From NCBI RefSeq assembly GCF_030272615.1, contig NC_081413.1, forward strand, positions 450,226,538-450,290,537: a DNA stretch of 64,000 nt, given 5' to 3'. Made by a program: the position numbers and the translations under genes. The notes under the pieces are model-generated. The model saw only the letters and a list, made by a program, of their open reading frames with translations, did no database searches and was not told where the DNA came from. Numbering within the stretch: position 1 is the first letter of the stretch; each line of letters opens with the position of its first letter. Source of the DNA: Cryptomeria japonica. Taxonomy: Eukaryota > Streptophyta > Pinopsida > Cupressales > Cupressaceae. Positions 20,050-32,749 of the stretch are shown here, in pieces.

Positions 20050-22548
20050 CTTCCAGGCATAGGGAATAAGGTGTGGGAAATTTTTGACCTATTGGAGTAC
20101 AAATCAGGCATCATATTAGAAACTTTAACAATGATACAAAAGAATAGAACAAGCAATGTTAGGGTTGGTTCAAAAAAAATTAAAACAAGATGCAAGATAG
20201 AGAGAGGATCCTAGATGAATTGATTTGAAAATACAAGAATGAAATCACTTTCCTAGTGAATAGGGACTACTGTTACATACATGCTATTGAATTGAAGATT
20301 GCATGGTTGCATGAGTTACCTTATGAGGTATCTCTAGAAGAGATTGAAAAGAACATTGATACTTCATTAAACTTATTGGTTGATCTAAATGAAGAGAGGT
20401 TTGGAATTTCTATAAAGGTCTTGAACAAAATTGGCAAGGAGAAAGTTGAGAAAGGACATGCAAAGAGAATGGAGAAGATTTAGAAAAAGATAAATTTTCC
20501 CACAATTGAAGAAGCATTTGGAAAGAAGGAATTGAGTACGACTAGGCCACTTTTGACCTCCTCTCTAGTAAAGATTGGTTCCTTCGGAACCCCACCTAAA
20601 TCTGTGACAAGTGAAAAGAAATGATAGATATCTAGATAAAAGGTGACAAGAGGAGAGAAAGGTTTGGAACCTATCGTTGAGGAAATTGAGAGTAGAAACA
20701 CAAATGAAGAAGTGGAAAAGAAAATCTTTGTAATTTAAAAGAGGCCCACAAGGACAAAAATTAAAATTTAAGATGATGCGAGTGAAGAGGACATTGTGCC
20801 TATTAATCAAAGGAAAAAATTTTGGTCTCTCCAATAGAGACCCCAACCAAGAAGATGAAGGAAGTGAACAAGAATTTTCACTAGTAAATAGAAAGAAAAA
20901 GAAGAAGACAAAATATCCTTTGCTTGATTTTGATTATCAACCACTTGAAATTGGTAGTCTAGTAAATGTTATTTGTGTACATGATTCTTTGGTTGTGACT
21001 GTAGGGTTAGACAAGTATGTCCCTTTGGCATTTAAGGAGAAAATAAAAAAATGTTTTTACCAAATATTTGATCACTTTTGCTATGATTGTTAGTGATATT
21101 GTTCTTTAGTTGTGTAAGGAGTTATTAGAAGATATGCCAAGAAAAAGGAAGGATGCAGTGATAAAAGAGTCCACTATGAGGACATAGGAATTAGACATGG
21201 TGAACAACCCTTTATCTAAGGGGGATAAAGCCAAGATTGTCCAAGATCTTAATACAAAATTTAGCACAAAAGAAAGAGTAAACATCATAATGGGAATATA
21301 TATGGATGACTATCAAATGATGGTCAAGTAGACTAAAAATGTAGCAATTGAGATTGTTGAAGAGTTGAATATGACTTTGTTGAGATTGTTGAAGAGTTGA
21401 ATATGACTTTGTCTTCTCATCCAAAGAATACAAACATAGGAACTAGTCTGGAAGGGATTTCTCATAATGCAAGAAGCAGTGGAGTAGATCTAGAAAAAAA
21501 AATAGAGGAGTAGATAAGTGAAGATGTAGGTTGGAGAACTAGCTTAAATGACTAGAGGAGAAGGAGAAGCCATAAGAGCAGAAGGAGAAAGAGAAGAGTT
21601 TGGAAAAGGAGATGGAGAAGGGAATAGAGGAAGAAAGAATAAGTATGTCTGGTGGAGAATCTTCTTAACCCTTTGACGATTCTATATCAAATTTGTTATA
21701 GCTATAGATGAAGTTTGAACCAATGATTATTGATGAGATACGTTAGGTACTTATGTCCCAAAGTCCTATGGACTTTAATATCTTGTCACACCTACATATG
21801 TTACATTTGGGTGATATTATCCATCACCAACATAGAAGAAATTTATTATGCCACAAATGGAGTGCAAAAGACTGTAAAGGATGTTGTGGTGACCTATCTT
21901 TTTTTTCATCAATTGCCTATGTCCACCAAAGATATTCAAGGACAAATAGACACTTTGGAAGTATAAACTATACAATTTTCTTGTACCGTAGATTTGAAGG
22001 AGGGTGTAGATTGTAATGGTAGATTGTAGATAGAGAAATTGTATATGCAATTACAATTACTAATTGATGAGAAGGAGAAGATTAAAGTATATTTTGGTCA
22101 TATGAGAGACAATGTAGATTTTAAATTCACCACCATGGTGAGACTTCTTTCAAACTCTCAAAAGCTAGATCAGCCAATGAAGGTTCCTAAAGGATCTTAT
22201 TTTGAAGATGGAGAATCAACACAATATTTTGACCTCTATGGAGAATGATTGGAAGATCATTTGATCTCATCTTATGTTTGTTCACAAGGGCATCATTTCC
22301 CTAGCTCTGTAGAAACCTTAGTTTTGTCAATAAGACAATTTTTGTTCATGTACATACATATGCAAATAACTAGAAGGTTGGTGAAATACAATTTTAGTTT
22401 TCAACTGGATTCATATGCTAAGGTGGAGTTTTATAGAGTCATTGAGTTTATGTTATGGGGATACCCTTTGTTCTTGGTGTTCGAGGGGGAGAGAATTCAT
22501 TATGAGATAGGTGATATGTTTTGTGTTGATACAAGTGTTGCTATCAAT

Positions 22549-22970
22549 GAAAAAGGGGGAGATTATTTTAAATATGAGTTTGTGTTGTCATTGATGTCAA
22601 ACTAGTTGATATCATTGGTATGGCTATGTGTTTAGTTGTGAAACTTGTTGATATCTTTGGTTTGGATACATGTTTAGCTAGTGTAGTAATAGAGAATTAG
22701 TTAAGTTTTCATGTGGATGTGTGGAAATAGATTATGGATGATTCAGAATATATATCCAGATAAATTGTGGCTTCTTCGAAGATTTGGAGAAGATATCAGT
22801 GGTTCGCACTTGGTATTGGTCATGTGTGATTGTTTCAATGAACAATTTGTCAAAGTATGCTCAATATTTTGTTCTGTATTATGGCACACTACTTCATTAG
22901 TTCCTGCAATTGTAGTATGATGTTGATGGATGCAAATGATATATATATATTTCACATTATAAGTTCCCAT
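22549..22970 (+). repeat. Purine tract and partial 3' LTR of copia-0
   Basis: AAAAAGGGGGAGATTA marks the 3' end of the internal region. The sequence after it is AT-rich with GTTGATATCnTTGGT words repeated at 22,609 and 22,648. It has no gene and stops abruptly at the TGTTGAATAT of the next LTR. Confidence 0.5.
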
Positions 22971-24300
22971 TGTTGAATATACTAGTGCACAAGACAACTG
23001 AGAGGGGGAGGGGGAAATAGTTGTATACAATCTCAAATTTATTTCTTAAAGTTGGATCTATACCAACTTAACCTGAACACATAATTCATAGAAAGATAAG
23101 AGCATGCAACATAGGAACACACCATACACATTGAGACACCAGATTTTATGTGGAAAACCCTGCTAGGGGAAAAACCATGCAGAAGTTATTCTCAAGATAT
23201 GAACACCTATTAGGGTGACACTGGTTAAGGTGATTTTTACTACTAGAGAGAAAGCAAGAAAGGCTCACTACCATAAATAAGTAGAATAAAAGTGAAAGAA
23301 TCCACCATAAATGCACTTCTGTAACTGCAAGATCTACAAATACCTTGAATTCATTGCTTTCGGTAGCAAACACATGAAAGCTCACTTTACTCAACACTTT
23401 TCACCAACTCAACTTTAACTATCAATTAGTTAGAAAAAAAGATCCTCTTTCACACACCTTCTTCACATTTCACTTTCTTCCACATTTATTCACACAATCT
23501 ATTGTCTTCTTCTATCATCATCAAATTATCCTTTATTTATATTATTCTCACATATGTGAAATCTCTTAAAGTTGGCTAAGAAACTAATTGAACACAATTC
23601 AAATTAGGTCGGCACTAAAAATTCCCATGATGCAAAAGAATATAAAGTGGATGACAACAAATCTCAATTAGGACTAAAATAATCATCAAGCATGTTATAC
23701 AATAGCTTATAATCATTGGAGCAACAATATGAAGTGTAAACACCCAAGGTTAGCCAAACCAAGAGTAAAACACCATCAAACTTAAAAATCATGCTTTTGA
23801 ACCTCAAGAACACATCCCAATTGAATAGAATGAAGCTAAGGACATTAATAACTTAACTTAGAAAATGCAACACTAGAAACCATAAGAAGAAGAAATGTGA
23901 AGCATGCATTTCATATAGAAACGCTATCAAACACTGTGTAATATATTAGTAAACACAACTTCCTCATCACAACAATCCAAAGCACCATATCCAAAATATC
24001 AAAACCACAATGATAGATATGCAGAGCAAAACGTTTAGCACAAGTGCATAAAGAACTCATCATTACTTATACCAATCAGTCACTAATGAAAACCAAAGCA
24101 TATTGACGTTAATGAAAATAGATAAACAACTCATTCTGATCAACCTTGCAATAATCTCCCCCGTTGCCATTGATGGAAACACATCAACGACAATAAGTCT
24201 CATACCAAATTTCTCAAAATTAAAAAACTAGTCCATTCCCTTTACCAGACATCTCATCTTCCCATTCTCTTCCCATTTTCCATCAAGGACAAAGGCTCAG
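22971..24300 (-). mobile_element. Copia 3' LTR with a stub of internal sequence (copia-4)
   Basis: The - strand LTR spans about 24,150 to 22,971. It has the block order of the other copia LTRs here: GAGAGGGGGAGGGGG near its 3' end, then the ACCAGATTTTATGTGGAAAA word. The purine tract (GGGGGAGATTAT on the - strand) lies at about 24,151-24,163, next to GGCAACGGGGG. About 140 bp of internal 3' sequence follow before homology is lost. The rest of the element is gone or cut by the neighbouring sequence. Confidence 0.65.
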
Positions 24301-25595
24301 ATACAAAAACTATCAGCTCATTCTTTTCAATTCATTAGAAACTTACAACTGCACCAAGATCCCGCTTGCAAGAAGTTGTGTCCACTTTTTGCCCAAAAAG
24401 TGGAAGTGTTTTCCCTGTTTTTTAGGTTTCACCATGTTTGACCTAAACATTTGAAGCACTTAAAGAATGAATCTTGAAAAAAGTTAGTAATATAAAATCT
24501 AGAGCTTGAAGTCTACTTTCTAAATATGTAATTTATTTTAATACCTAGATCTTAAAAATTAAGTTTGAATAGGCATTACTAAAACCTATATTTTAAAAGT
24601 CTCTTTTTAGGACCATACCATGCTCGTGTACGGCAAGCATAATTTCACCTAAATGAAAGTATTTTTCTTAATCCTTTTGGAAAAAGATCTATAACTCACT
24701 CACCTTTGATGAGGATATTTTTTCATAATTTTTTTCTATATATATATATATTTTTGTTATTTTTTTATTAGGCATAATAACTGTTTTGAAAAATCCCTGT
24801 GTACATCAAGCATAATTTGACCTAAACTTAACATTTTTTAATTTTTATTTTTAAAACTATATGGAATTGTCTCTAGTTTGATGTCATATTTTCCAAAAAA
24901 CTTAAAGACAAAAAAATTATTCAAAAACTAAAAAACCCTATTAGTTCAAGTTTATGGACATCTTTCATTAGAAATTATTTTAAAAAAATGAAAATTGATC
25001 TATTCTTTAAAAAAATTACATATTTGGATTATATGCAGTTTGTACTGTAATGGGTTTTAATTGTTTAAAAAAATTCTAAAATTTAGGTGTTCAGATATAT
25101 TTTTTAATTCATTTTTTTTGTATGTAGATTGATTTGTCCTTCAAGATGCAGGTCAAACTAGGTTTCAACCTTAGGTTCGGCTCTCCAAACCATTTTCCAA
25201 GCTAAATTCTGAAGCTAGATCTAGGCCCACAATAATGGTTTTTAGAAACAAAATCCCATATAAAAAATGGGACCCCGTTTGAGATACGAGATCTCATTTC
25301 ATTTTTTAATTAATTAAAAATGGAAAAATGAAACGAGATCCCATTTAAAATTTAAACATGATTTCATTTCATTTTTTATTATTTTTTAAAAAAGAAATAT
25401 GTATAAACAGGCATTATTCAAGTTGATAAAATATGTCTTTTAATGTGCGACTTTTTATATGAAATTTTATGATCTAGTTGTCCTTTGGATGCTCTTTGTT
25501 GCAATTTTAGATCCATTTTTTGAAGGTGGCTATCATTGCATAATGTTTTAGTTAAGGGGTCTAAACAACGTCAGAAGAAGAAATAGATGAGGTAA
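24301..25595 (+). other. AT-rich region upstream of the transposase-like gene
   Basis: No gene seen. It holds a short perfect palindrome (CCACTTTTTG-CC-CAAAAAGTGG, 24,390-24,412). Three loose copies of a word with GTGTACnnCAAGCATAATTT and ACCTAAA lie at about 24,440, 24,630 and 24,800. A hairpin lies at 25,283-25,346 (arms GATCTCATTTCATTTTT and its near complement). It could be the 5' non-coding part of the DNA transposon to its right; I found no terminal inverted repeat. Confidence 0.45.
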
Positions 25596-28500
25596 ATGAT
25601 CACCGAGGAAATTCAAGCTGAAAGAGAGGAGGCCAAACGTTAAAGAGATAGAATAATGAGGATTCAACAAATGAATAATCCTGATGCTTTTGGATCCACA
25701 ACAATGGAAGAGACAAACATTCAAGATGATGCCTTGGGGGATAAGATGGACGTAGATGATGCAATTATGGATGATGTCGATGTGGATGATACAATTATGG
25801 AGAATATTCAAGGTACTACATCCTCAAATCTAGATACATCTTCAAATTATCTAGGTACATATTCAAATCCTTCTCAGAAAGACATGGATAATGTGATTAT
25901 AGATGATATTCATGTTGATGATTTAGTAGAAGCTAGATATATCAATGTTGGGATTGATACAATTGTCCATGACTAAAATGAAGCAAATTAGAGATATTGA
26001 AAATGAAAACCCTCATGTTGGTGAAGATGAAATTCCTTTGAATGTTGAAAGTGAAAATCCTTATGAACATGGTGAAAATGAAAATCCTCCTATTGTTGAA
26101 GATCATGAAAACTTTTTAATAAAAATTGAAAAAATTGTTTTGGATAATCTTCCACGTAAGAGACAGATAAGAACTTATGCCAATAGAATATAGAAAGATT
26201 TTTTTTTTTGAAAAAAACTTGCAATTCAATGTCAATTGATGATAATGTGGAAAATGAGGAAAGTGATGAAAAAAATAGGCATCTTTGTGAAACCTACAAA
26301 AAAAATGAATCAATTAAGTATGCTATGTGTACTTCTACAAGCGTCATTGAATCTATTTAAACAATGAGTCGATCTAAAGATAAGAATGCGGTATGATGAG
26401 CTATAACAACTGCTAGAGTGAATAAATCAACCTTGAATAAAAGAATGGTAATCAACATTAGTGGAATTTCAAATATGCATCCTAAAACAGTAGTTAGAAT
26501 AGCTAAAAGAAAAGAAACTATTGAAAATGATCCAATCAATCAAAGTTGGAGTTTTAGTGGTAGACTTCAAAGGTCGGATATGAAATTGCATATTGAAGTG
26601 AAATCTTTGGTTGAAAAGTTTTGGCATGACAATACAAGGATATCATCTAATGCTAGAGATGTTCTAAAGTTGAGAGTGGGGTCAAAAATTTGTGACACTT
26701 ATCCAAAACACCTATAGACACAACTCAAACTGAATTTTATAGAAAATTTTTGGATGAAGTTGTGTTACCTAGAAATATTACCATAAGTCAAAGATCATTT
26801 TAAAAATGCAAGCCCTGGTATGTGAAAATTAATAAGAAAATAATCTCTTGTTGTTGTAAAATGCACGTGCAATTTTGTTACTATTATGATGTTTTTTGAT
26901 ACATACATTGTGTTTTGCATAGTAACATGCATATATAGGAATGTGGTATTGATATGCCACCTGAATCAATCAAGGAATTTGTGGAAAGTTTATTTTGTGA
27001 AAGAACTGATGGGCAATTATTTTATTTATGTTCATGTATCCCTAGACAATGTTCTAGATGTGGCAATTTTTCATCACTAATAGAATGTATGCATGAGAGT
27101 AGTGAAACTGATTTTGGACAACAACTAGTGAATGTTAGAAGATTTAAGAATGTTGAGTATCCCTTAAAGGATGGGAAAATAGGAAATCATTTTGATTTAA
27201 TCACAAAAAATGTTAGGGTACATGCATTCATGTCAAAATTTAAAATTAAGATTGCACCAAAATATGTGACACACTCTCAACATTCTCGGTGGCTTGATGT
27301 TCAATTTCAAAAATGTAGAAATTCATTTCCAGTTGGAAGTATACTATCAATGGTGGACTTTGTGGAAAACTATACTCTTAAGAAACAATAGGAAATTCAA
27401 TCTTAGTATTACAATTCCACTCAAGTGGCTATTTTTGTTCATATTGTTTATCGACATGTAGATGATAGCACAAAAGATAATAGAAAAATCTCAAGGGAGT
27501 GCCATTTCTATGTGAGTGATAATCGAATGCACTTGTTAGAGTTTGTTCAATATTATTTCAACATATTTTACAAAAATCTAAGAGAAAGAGGAATATAGAT
27601 GACATAACATCTTATATGGTCAGATAATTGTATAGGACAATTCAAGAATGCTCGAATGTTTTATTGGTCAAGCAGGGCTCACAAGGAATACAATATACAA
27701 CATATGTGGAGTTTTTTTGAAGCTGGACATGGAAAAGGAGAACATGGTGGAGATGGTGCATGTGTTAAAAGAATTCTTGCTAGAGAGAAATTAAAATTTG
27801 AAGATAATGTAAAATTTAAAGATGCACGTGCAATTGTAGACTAGTGCAATACAACATTATCTACTGGATCAAGTGTGAAATCTACAATTCAATGATTCTT
27901 TTGGTTAGTTGAAGAAGAGAACATTGTGCCCAGACTTGATTGTGAGAGAATTAGTGGATCGATAGAATGGCATTCATTTAAGAGTTCAAAATGCAAGCAC
28001 ATGGACTATATGGACAAGGTAACCTGCATGTTTTTGTTAGTTTTGTATTTCAGGTGATTCTGATGTATGTGAGAATACTGAATGGGTTGAAGATTGGAAT
28101 CAAAGATCGTTGTCTCCTAATCAAGCACAAGATCAGATTGACACAATTAAAAATAATGATCAACTATTTTCATCAAATGATTATGATCATGTTTCAGACC
28201 TTGTACAAAAAGGTAAAATTTATTTAAGTATTTTGTTTTATTTGAATAAATATGTTTCTAAATCATGATTAATAATTAATTTTAAACTTATATATATATA
28301 TATATATATATAATTAATGTAAATTAAATGGTGAAATTTTATTAGAAATTAAATGATAAATTTAATTTTGTTTGTAGGACGTGTATGCTATTGTTGCACC
28401 TGAGGACAATGAGGAGGAAACAAAATATTGGTTGGCTCGATGTGTTGAGACTAAACACAAATTAGTTAATCCTCGAGAAGATGATGATGGTTTTCATTAT

Positions 28501-28761
28501 CTGGCTAGTTCAGTGGTAGTTGTCGGAACTTGGCCAAGGAAATATTTGAGAAGGAAGAATGGTTTGTCTGCTTTTGAAGACTATGAAACACACAAAAAGA
28601 TAATACACTACTCACATTTAATTGTTGCAACAAATATACAACTAGTGAGATATTGCAGGAGACCTAGTAATACAAATTTGTGGACAATTTCTATGGAAGA
28701 TCATGAGACAATTATAGATGCTTTGGAAAAGAGAGAGGATGCAGATGGTACAATGGAATAA
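25596..28761 (+). pseudogene. DDE-transposase-like gene, decayed
   Basis: A possible start is the ATG at 25,596 (MITEEIQAEREEAKR, then an in-frame stop). An acidic repeat region (DVDD words, 25,720-25,960) follows. From 26,400 come conserved blocks: NISGISNMHPKTV, a Cys-rich block CSCIPRQCSRCG, and VDFVENYTL (27,355-27,381). WSDNCIGQFKNARMF (27,617 on) is followed by FFEAGHGKGEHGGDGACVKR at about 27,712-27,771. The order ENY...SD...GHGKGE resembles a transposase-type catalytic core also found in unnamed animal repeat proteins; I cannot name the family. A separate C-terminal domain is open at 28,378-28,761 (VYAIVAPEDNEEETKYWLAR, VVGTWPRKY), perhaps BAH-like. A likely intron is 28,213-28,377 (GT...AG). 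Stops and frame changes make this copy non-functional. Confidence 0.6.
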
Positions 28762-28964
28762 GTATTTAAATAAAGAGGTATGTATGTATGTACATGTATA
28801 TATATATTATATATAAAAAATTTTTATTGTACCATTTGATCTATGGTTTAAATATTATTGTTTGATATATAGGTCCATTCCCTTATTGAGAATACACAAT
28901 TGTGATACATGTAATGGAATAAGTATTTAATACACAAAGGTATGTATAATTGTTTTTAAAATTA
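28762..28964 (+). other. 3' flank of the transposase-like gene
   Basis: GTATGTATGTATG and TATATATA microsatellites. An exon-like segment (about 28,873-28,939) follows ATATATAG and ends AAAG before GTATGTATAA. It repeats the words GGAATAAGTATTTAA found at the stop codon, so it may be a spliced 3' UTR exon. Confidence 0.4.
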
Positions 28965-30400
28965 CATGTCTTTCAATGATAAATTGATAAGTTTCTTTTA
29001 ATACGAGTTATCATAATTCAATAAAAATGTTCAACCATTTTGTACTTCCATCTAGATTCTAATTTTATTTGTCCCCTTAAGACACAAGTCCCAATTGTAC
29101 ACCCATCCCCTTAAGCCTCATGTCCTAATCAGTTAATTTCCCCTTAAGACATGTCCTAATTAGTTCAATTGATCCCCTTTTAAGCCACATGTGATATTTA
29201 TAGTTTGATCCCCTTAAGCCACATGTCCCAATTACACCCATCACCTTAAGATTGCCTCATGTGTCCTAATTAGTTAATTTCCCCTTAAGCCATGTCCTAG
29301 TTAACTTAAATTCATGCCCGTATTTCCTATATATAATATATATCTAACTATTTTTTGTTGTTGTAGGTTTATCTTAGTTTGTTGTTATTGGTGGCATGTG
29401 AAATGAGTTCATGAATCTTTAGAATTAAATGAAGATTTCCAATCAATTGGTAAGCATCATTTTTTTGTTAAATGTTTAGTTTTAATTTCTATATTTGATG
29501 TTTTTCAATGATAAATTGTTAAATTGCTTTTAATAAATTTCAACGATTTTGTACTTCCATATAGATTCTAATCTTATGTCACCTTAAGCCATGTCCTATT
29601 TAGTTTGATCCCCTTACAATTTGCCTTGTCCTAATTAGTTCAAATTATCCCCTTTTAAGTCACATGTCCTATTTCTAGTTTGATCCCCTTAAGCCACATG
29701 TCCCAATTACACCCATCACCTTAAGCTTGCCTCATGTGTCCTAGTTAACTTTAATTCACCCCCCTATTTCCTATTTATAATATATATCTAACTATTTTTT
29801 GTTGTGGTAGGTTTATCTATTTTATTTTTGTTGGTGACATGTGAAACGAGTTCATAAATCTTTAGAATTAAATCATGATTTCCAATGAAGTGGTAAGCAT
29901 CATTTTTTTGTTAAATGTTTAGTTTTCATTTCTATATTTGATGTTTTTCAATGATAAATTGTTAAATTTATTAATAAATTTCAACCATTTTGTACTTCCA
30001 TCTAGGTTCTAATTTTATGTCCCCTTAAGCCATGTCCTATTTAGTTCGATCCCCTCCTTGCCACATGTCCCAATTAGGTAGATAGATCCCCTTATAGTTT
30101 GCCTTGTCCTAATTAGTTCAAATGATCCCCTTTTAAGCCACATGTCCTATTTAGTTTGATCCCTTTAAGCAACATGTCCTGATTAGTTAATCTCCCCTTA
30201 AGCCATGCCCTAGTTAAATTTTCACCCCCTATTCTATTATATCTAACTATATTTTGTTGTTGTAGGTTTATCTTAGTTTTTGTTGTTGGTGGCATGTGAA
30301 ACCTGACCATGAATCTAATTATATCAATATTTCCAATGAACTCGTACACAAGCATCTTTTTTTTGTTAAATGTTTGGTTATTTTCTATTTTTAATGTGTA
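28965..30400 (+). repeat. Three tandem repeats of about 450 bp with an exon-like block
   Basis: The anchor GTAGGTTTATCT recurs at 29,363, 29,807 and 30,262, giving periods of 444 and 455 bp. Each unit has a block of short sub-repeats built from CCCCTTAAGCCACATGTCC and AATTAGTT, then TTTTTGTTGTTGTAG, about 75 nt, and GTAAGCATC (weaker in the third). This looks like an acceptor, a small exon and a donor. There is no long open frame. Confidence 0.85.
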
Positions 30401-30796
30401 CATTTAATAACTTAAGTTCTCATTACTTTTTTTTTGCATGTAGTTCTCATTTATAATTTACAAAATTTATCTCTCTGGTGGGGATCTAATTTATAAATAT
30501 TTCAACAACCTAATTGTCTCCGTGTAGGGATGAAATTTAAAATGTTATTTCCTCTAGAGATTTAAATTTAACTTTTAATTTCTTAGATTGGATCAACCTT
30601 TTAATGTTTTAGATTGAATCTTTAACTTTAATATATATTTAAGATGTGGATCTTGAAACTTTTAAATTTGTGATGTCGATCAAACTTTTATACTTCAGAT
30701 ACGTGGATTAAACTTTTATATAATCTTTTAGCATGTGTATGTTCTAGTTAAGTAAAATTGCTTCTTTTATTTTTAATATATACATCATGTACATGT
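30401..30796 (+). other. AT-rich sequence left of copia-2
   Basis: Loose repeats of TTAGATTGGATC and AAACTTTTA words but no gene. It ends at the copia-2 LTR edge (ACATGT, then TGTTAGACA). Confidence 0.4.
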
Positions 30797-31800
30797 TGTT
30801 AGACAATTGAAATAATCAGAAGACAACTGAGAGGGGGGGTGAATCAGCTATCACCAGATTACTGGAACCTTAAGCAATTAAAACTTTAATACCAAAACCC
30901 AAAAGATCAATACCATAATGCATAAACCAATTACCGAAATAGCAGATATACCAATTAAGCATAAGAAAAAATTAGAGAATAAATACAATCCACATGACAC
31001 CAAGATTTGTATGTGGAAAACCCGGTATAGGGAAAACCATGGTGAGAAGCCTACTCACAGTCAGATAATACTTCTGCAGTAAGTATGTGATTACAAATGA
31101 GGGGCCTACACTTGCAAGAATGTCAACAACCTAGAGAGCACTACTCATTACAAAAGGAGTCTCACCGAATACATAAAAATCTAGACTACAATTCAGAAGA
31201 AGGAATGAATTGCAATGAATCTCATATGCCTGAATATAGTTCTGGTTAAGCTCAATACTAGAGGACTAAATCCACTTACATAAACCCAACTCGATCACCA
31301 ATAATTGACCAAATCCTCTGCATGAATGATTATTACATTATTCAATGCTTATGTATCCATATCCCTTACATATATAATCTACAATGATATTTTACATCAT
31401 ATATATACAAACCCTCAACCATAAACAATAAGGTTGGCCACCAGACAATAACACAATTACTTAAGTACAAAATATGTTAGCTTGAGACCAAACAAATAAT
31501 ATCCAATCAACATGTTACATTAAGCCGATGCATAACCTAGATAAACCGGGACCCAATTTAGGTCCACACAAGCTAAAGAAATGATCCCAATCAATAGAGT
31601 CTAGTACATGATCACCATCAGCATCCTGAATCTCTACTAGAAGCCACACCAACACCACTTATGCATATCATCAAAGATCTTCAACAAAGATTTGTTAGTG
31701 AAACCCTCACTAGAACAACAAACCAAGCTTACTAGCATACAGGATAGCATCTGATCACCAGATCAAAACCAACTGACTGAACATGAATCTGAGTAGCATG
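30797..31800 (-). repeat. Copia-2 3' LTR, distal segment
   Basis: On the + strand it starts TGTTAGACAATTG and contains GAGAGGGGGGGTGAATCAG and ATGTGGAAAACCCGG. It is cut at 31,800 by Tat-M, with target copy GCATG at 31,796-31,800. The other LTR part is 53,817-53,972. Confidence 0.85.
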
Positions 31801-32749
31801 TGTCGTGCTCTGTGAAGTGTACCTGTACCTGCAACCACAATGCACTCAATAAATCATTATAAGCATGGTTAGAAGATTTAAATAAAAGACATATAAAACC
31901 ATAGCTAATCGACTTATTGCCTCTTAGTAAATGTGAGTATGAAAAATGCTCTCAGATTGGATTATGCAAAATTCAGTGACTTGACTACACTTAGATGGAG
32001 GATTTGAATGCTGAAAATGCATGATCTAGGAAGAATAACATGATTAAGCTATTTGAGTTCATGACTGATGTAGAAAATGAACTAGAATTAAGATGCAATT
32101 AAGCTAAGATGAGCATGATAACATTGCTAAGAAATGATAAACTAGAAGTTAGATGCCTATAGTAACAATGCTTAAGCTATGAATGAGATGGGATCCATAT
32201 TTCTCAAAATGAAGTCTATTTATAGGATTTTCCAAGGCTAGGGGTGAGTTGGAAAGAATCGATGGTTGAGATTGATCTAAAGATATCAATGATTAAATTG
32301 GAGGAGGTTGGCAAAGGGAGTTGGATTAAAGGGAACACTTAGTGACAAGTGTCACAAAGGTTCTAGAAGATGTTGGATGAAAGGGGACATGGTGGTAGGT
32401 AGAATGGGTTAGGTTTAGGAATGGCTAGGTTTAGGAGTGGTACAAGTTAGGAGAATTTGAATTTAGAAATTCAAATATTAAGAAAAGGATAATTAATCTC
32501 AACAACTCATGAATTTGATTTGTTTTAATTAATTAGGGATTAGAAGAAATAAATTTTGGATGGAGGGAATTAATTAATTAAAGAGGTTGAAATGAACCTA
32601 TTTAATAAATCCTTAGATTTATTAATAAGTAGATGAAAAGGGAAATTTAATCAAATTGCTTAGTGAATTTAATTAAATTGGGGAGGAGAGATTAATTAAA
32701 TAATTGCTTATTTAATTAATTATCTTCAGAGCATTTTTAGGTGTATACA
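31801..32749 (-). repeat. Tat-M 3' LTR
   Basis: 949 bp. On the - strand it starts TGTATACACC and ends AGAGCACGACA. A TATA box (TATAAATA on the - strand) is at 32,217-32,224. It matches the split 5' LTR in length and sequence, and also the LTRs at 8,376 and 13,396. Confidence 0.93.

Larger units (their letters stand above)
18850..22548 (+). pseudogene. Accessory-gene remnant of copia-0 (same family as 57,290-60,564)
   Basis: Decayed in all frames but recognisable by comparison with copia-3: RAYIHVPF-like (copia-3 RAYIHCNI), VAYQMVVQG (IHSAHEMIVNK), LPDNLEKTKSAKYSLRHGSL then IICLYFML (DELLENLDKIIRDKKG and FGSLIVCLMLYF). Beyond the TRIM insertion, FDLLEYKSGIILETL and a Lys-rich block (KKKKKTKYP) continue in the same order. 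The last parts (22,039-22,605) are longer open stretches (RDNVDFKFTTMVRLL and others) with no homologue I can place. A 30-bp duplication (GATTGTTGAAGAGTTGAATA...) lies at 21,346-21,410. Function unknown. Confidence 0.55.
17260..22970 (+). mobile_element. Decayed pol-less copia-type element (copia-0)
   Basis: From left to right: the end of a 5' LTR, a tRNA-Met primer-binding site, a coiled-coil plus zinc-knuckle gag remnant, a long remnant of the accessory gene also seen in copia-3, a purine tract and a partial 3' LTR. There are no RT, RNase H or integrase motifs between the primer site and the purine tract. The layout equals that of copia-3 (56,063-62,906, - strand). The right LTR is cut by another copia LTR at 22,971. 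Confidence 0.7.

Noticed and set aside
20256-22605. Several short open frames that could be host genes
   Set aside because: They fall in order within a remnant of the copia accessory gene, between a zinc-knuckle gag and a purine tract.
28019-28053. A 35-nt intron in the transposase-like gene (GTAACC...TTTCAG)
   Set aside because: Too short for a plant intron, and the flanking frames do not join cleanly; more likely decay.
24350-30790. A complete DNA transposon with terminal inverted repeats
   Set aside because: I compared the likely ends and found no matching inverted repeats or target duplication, so the borders remain open.
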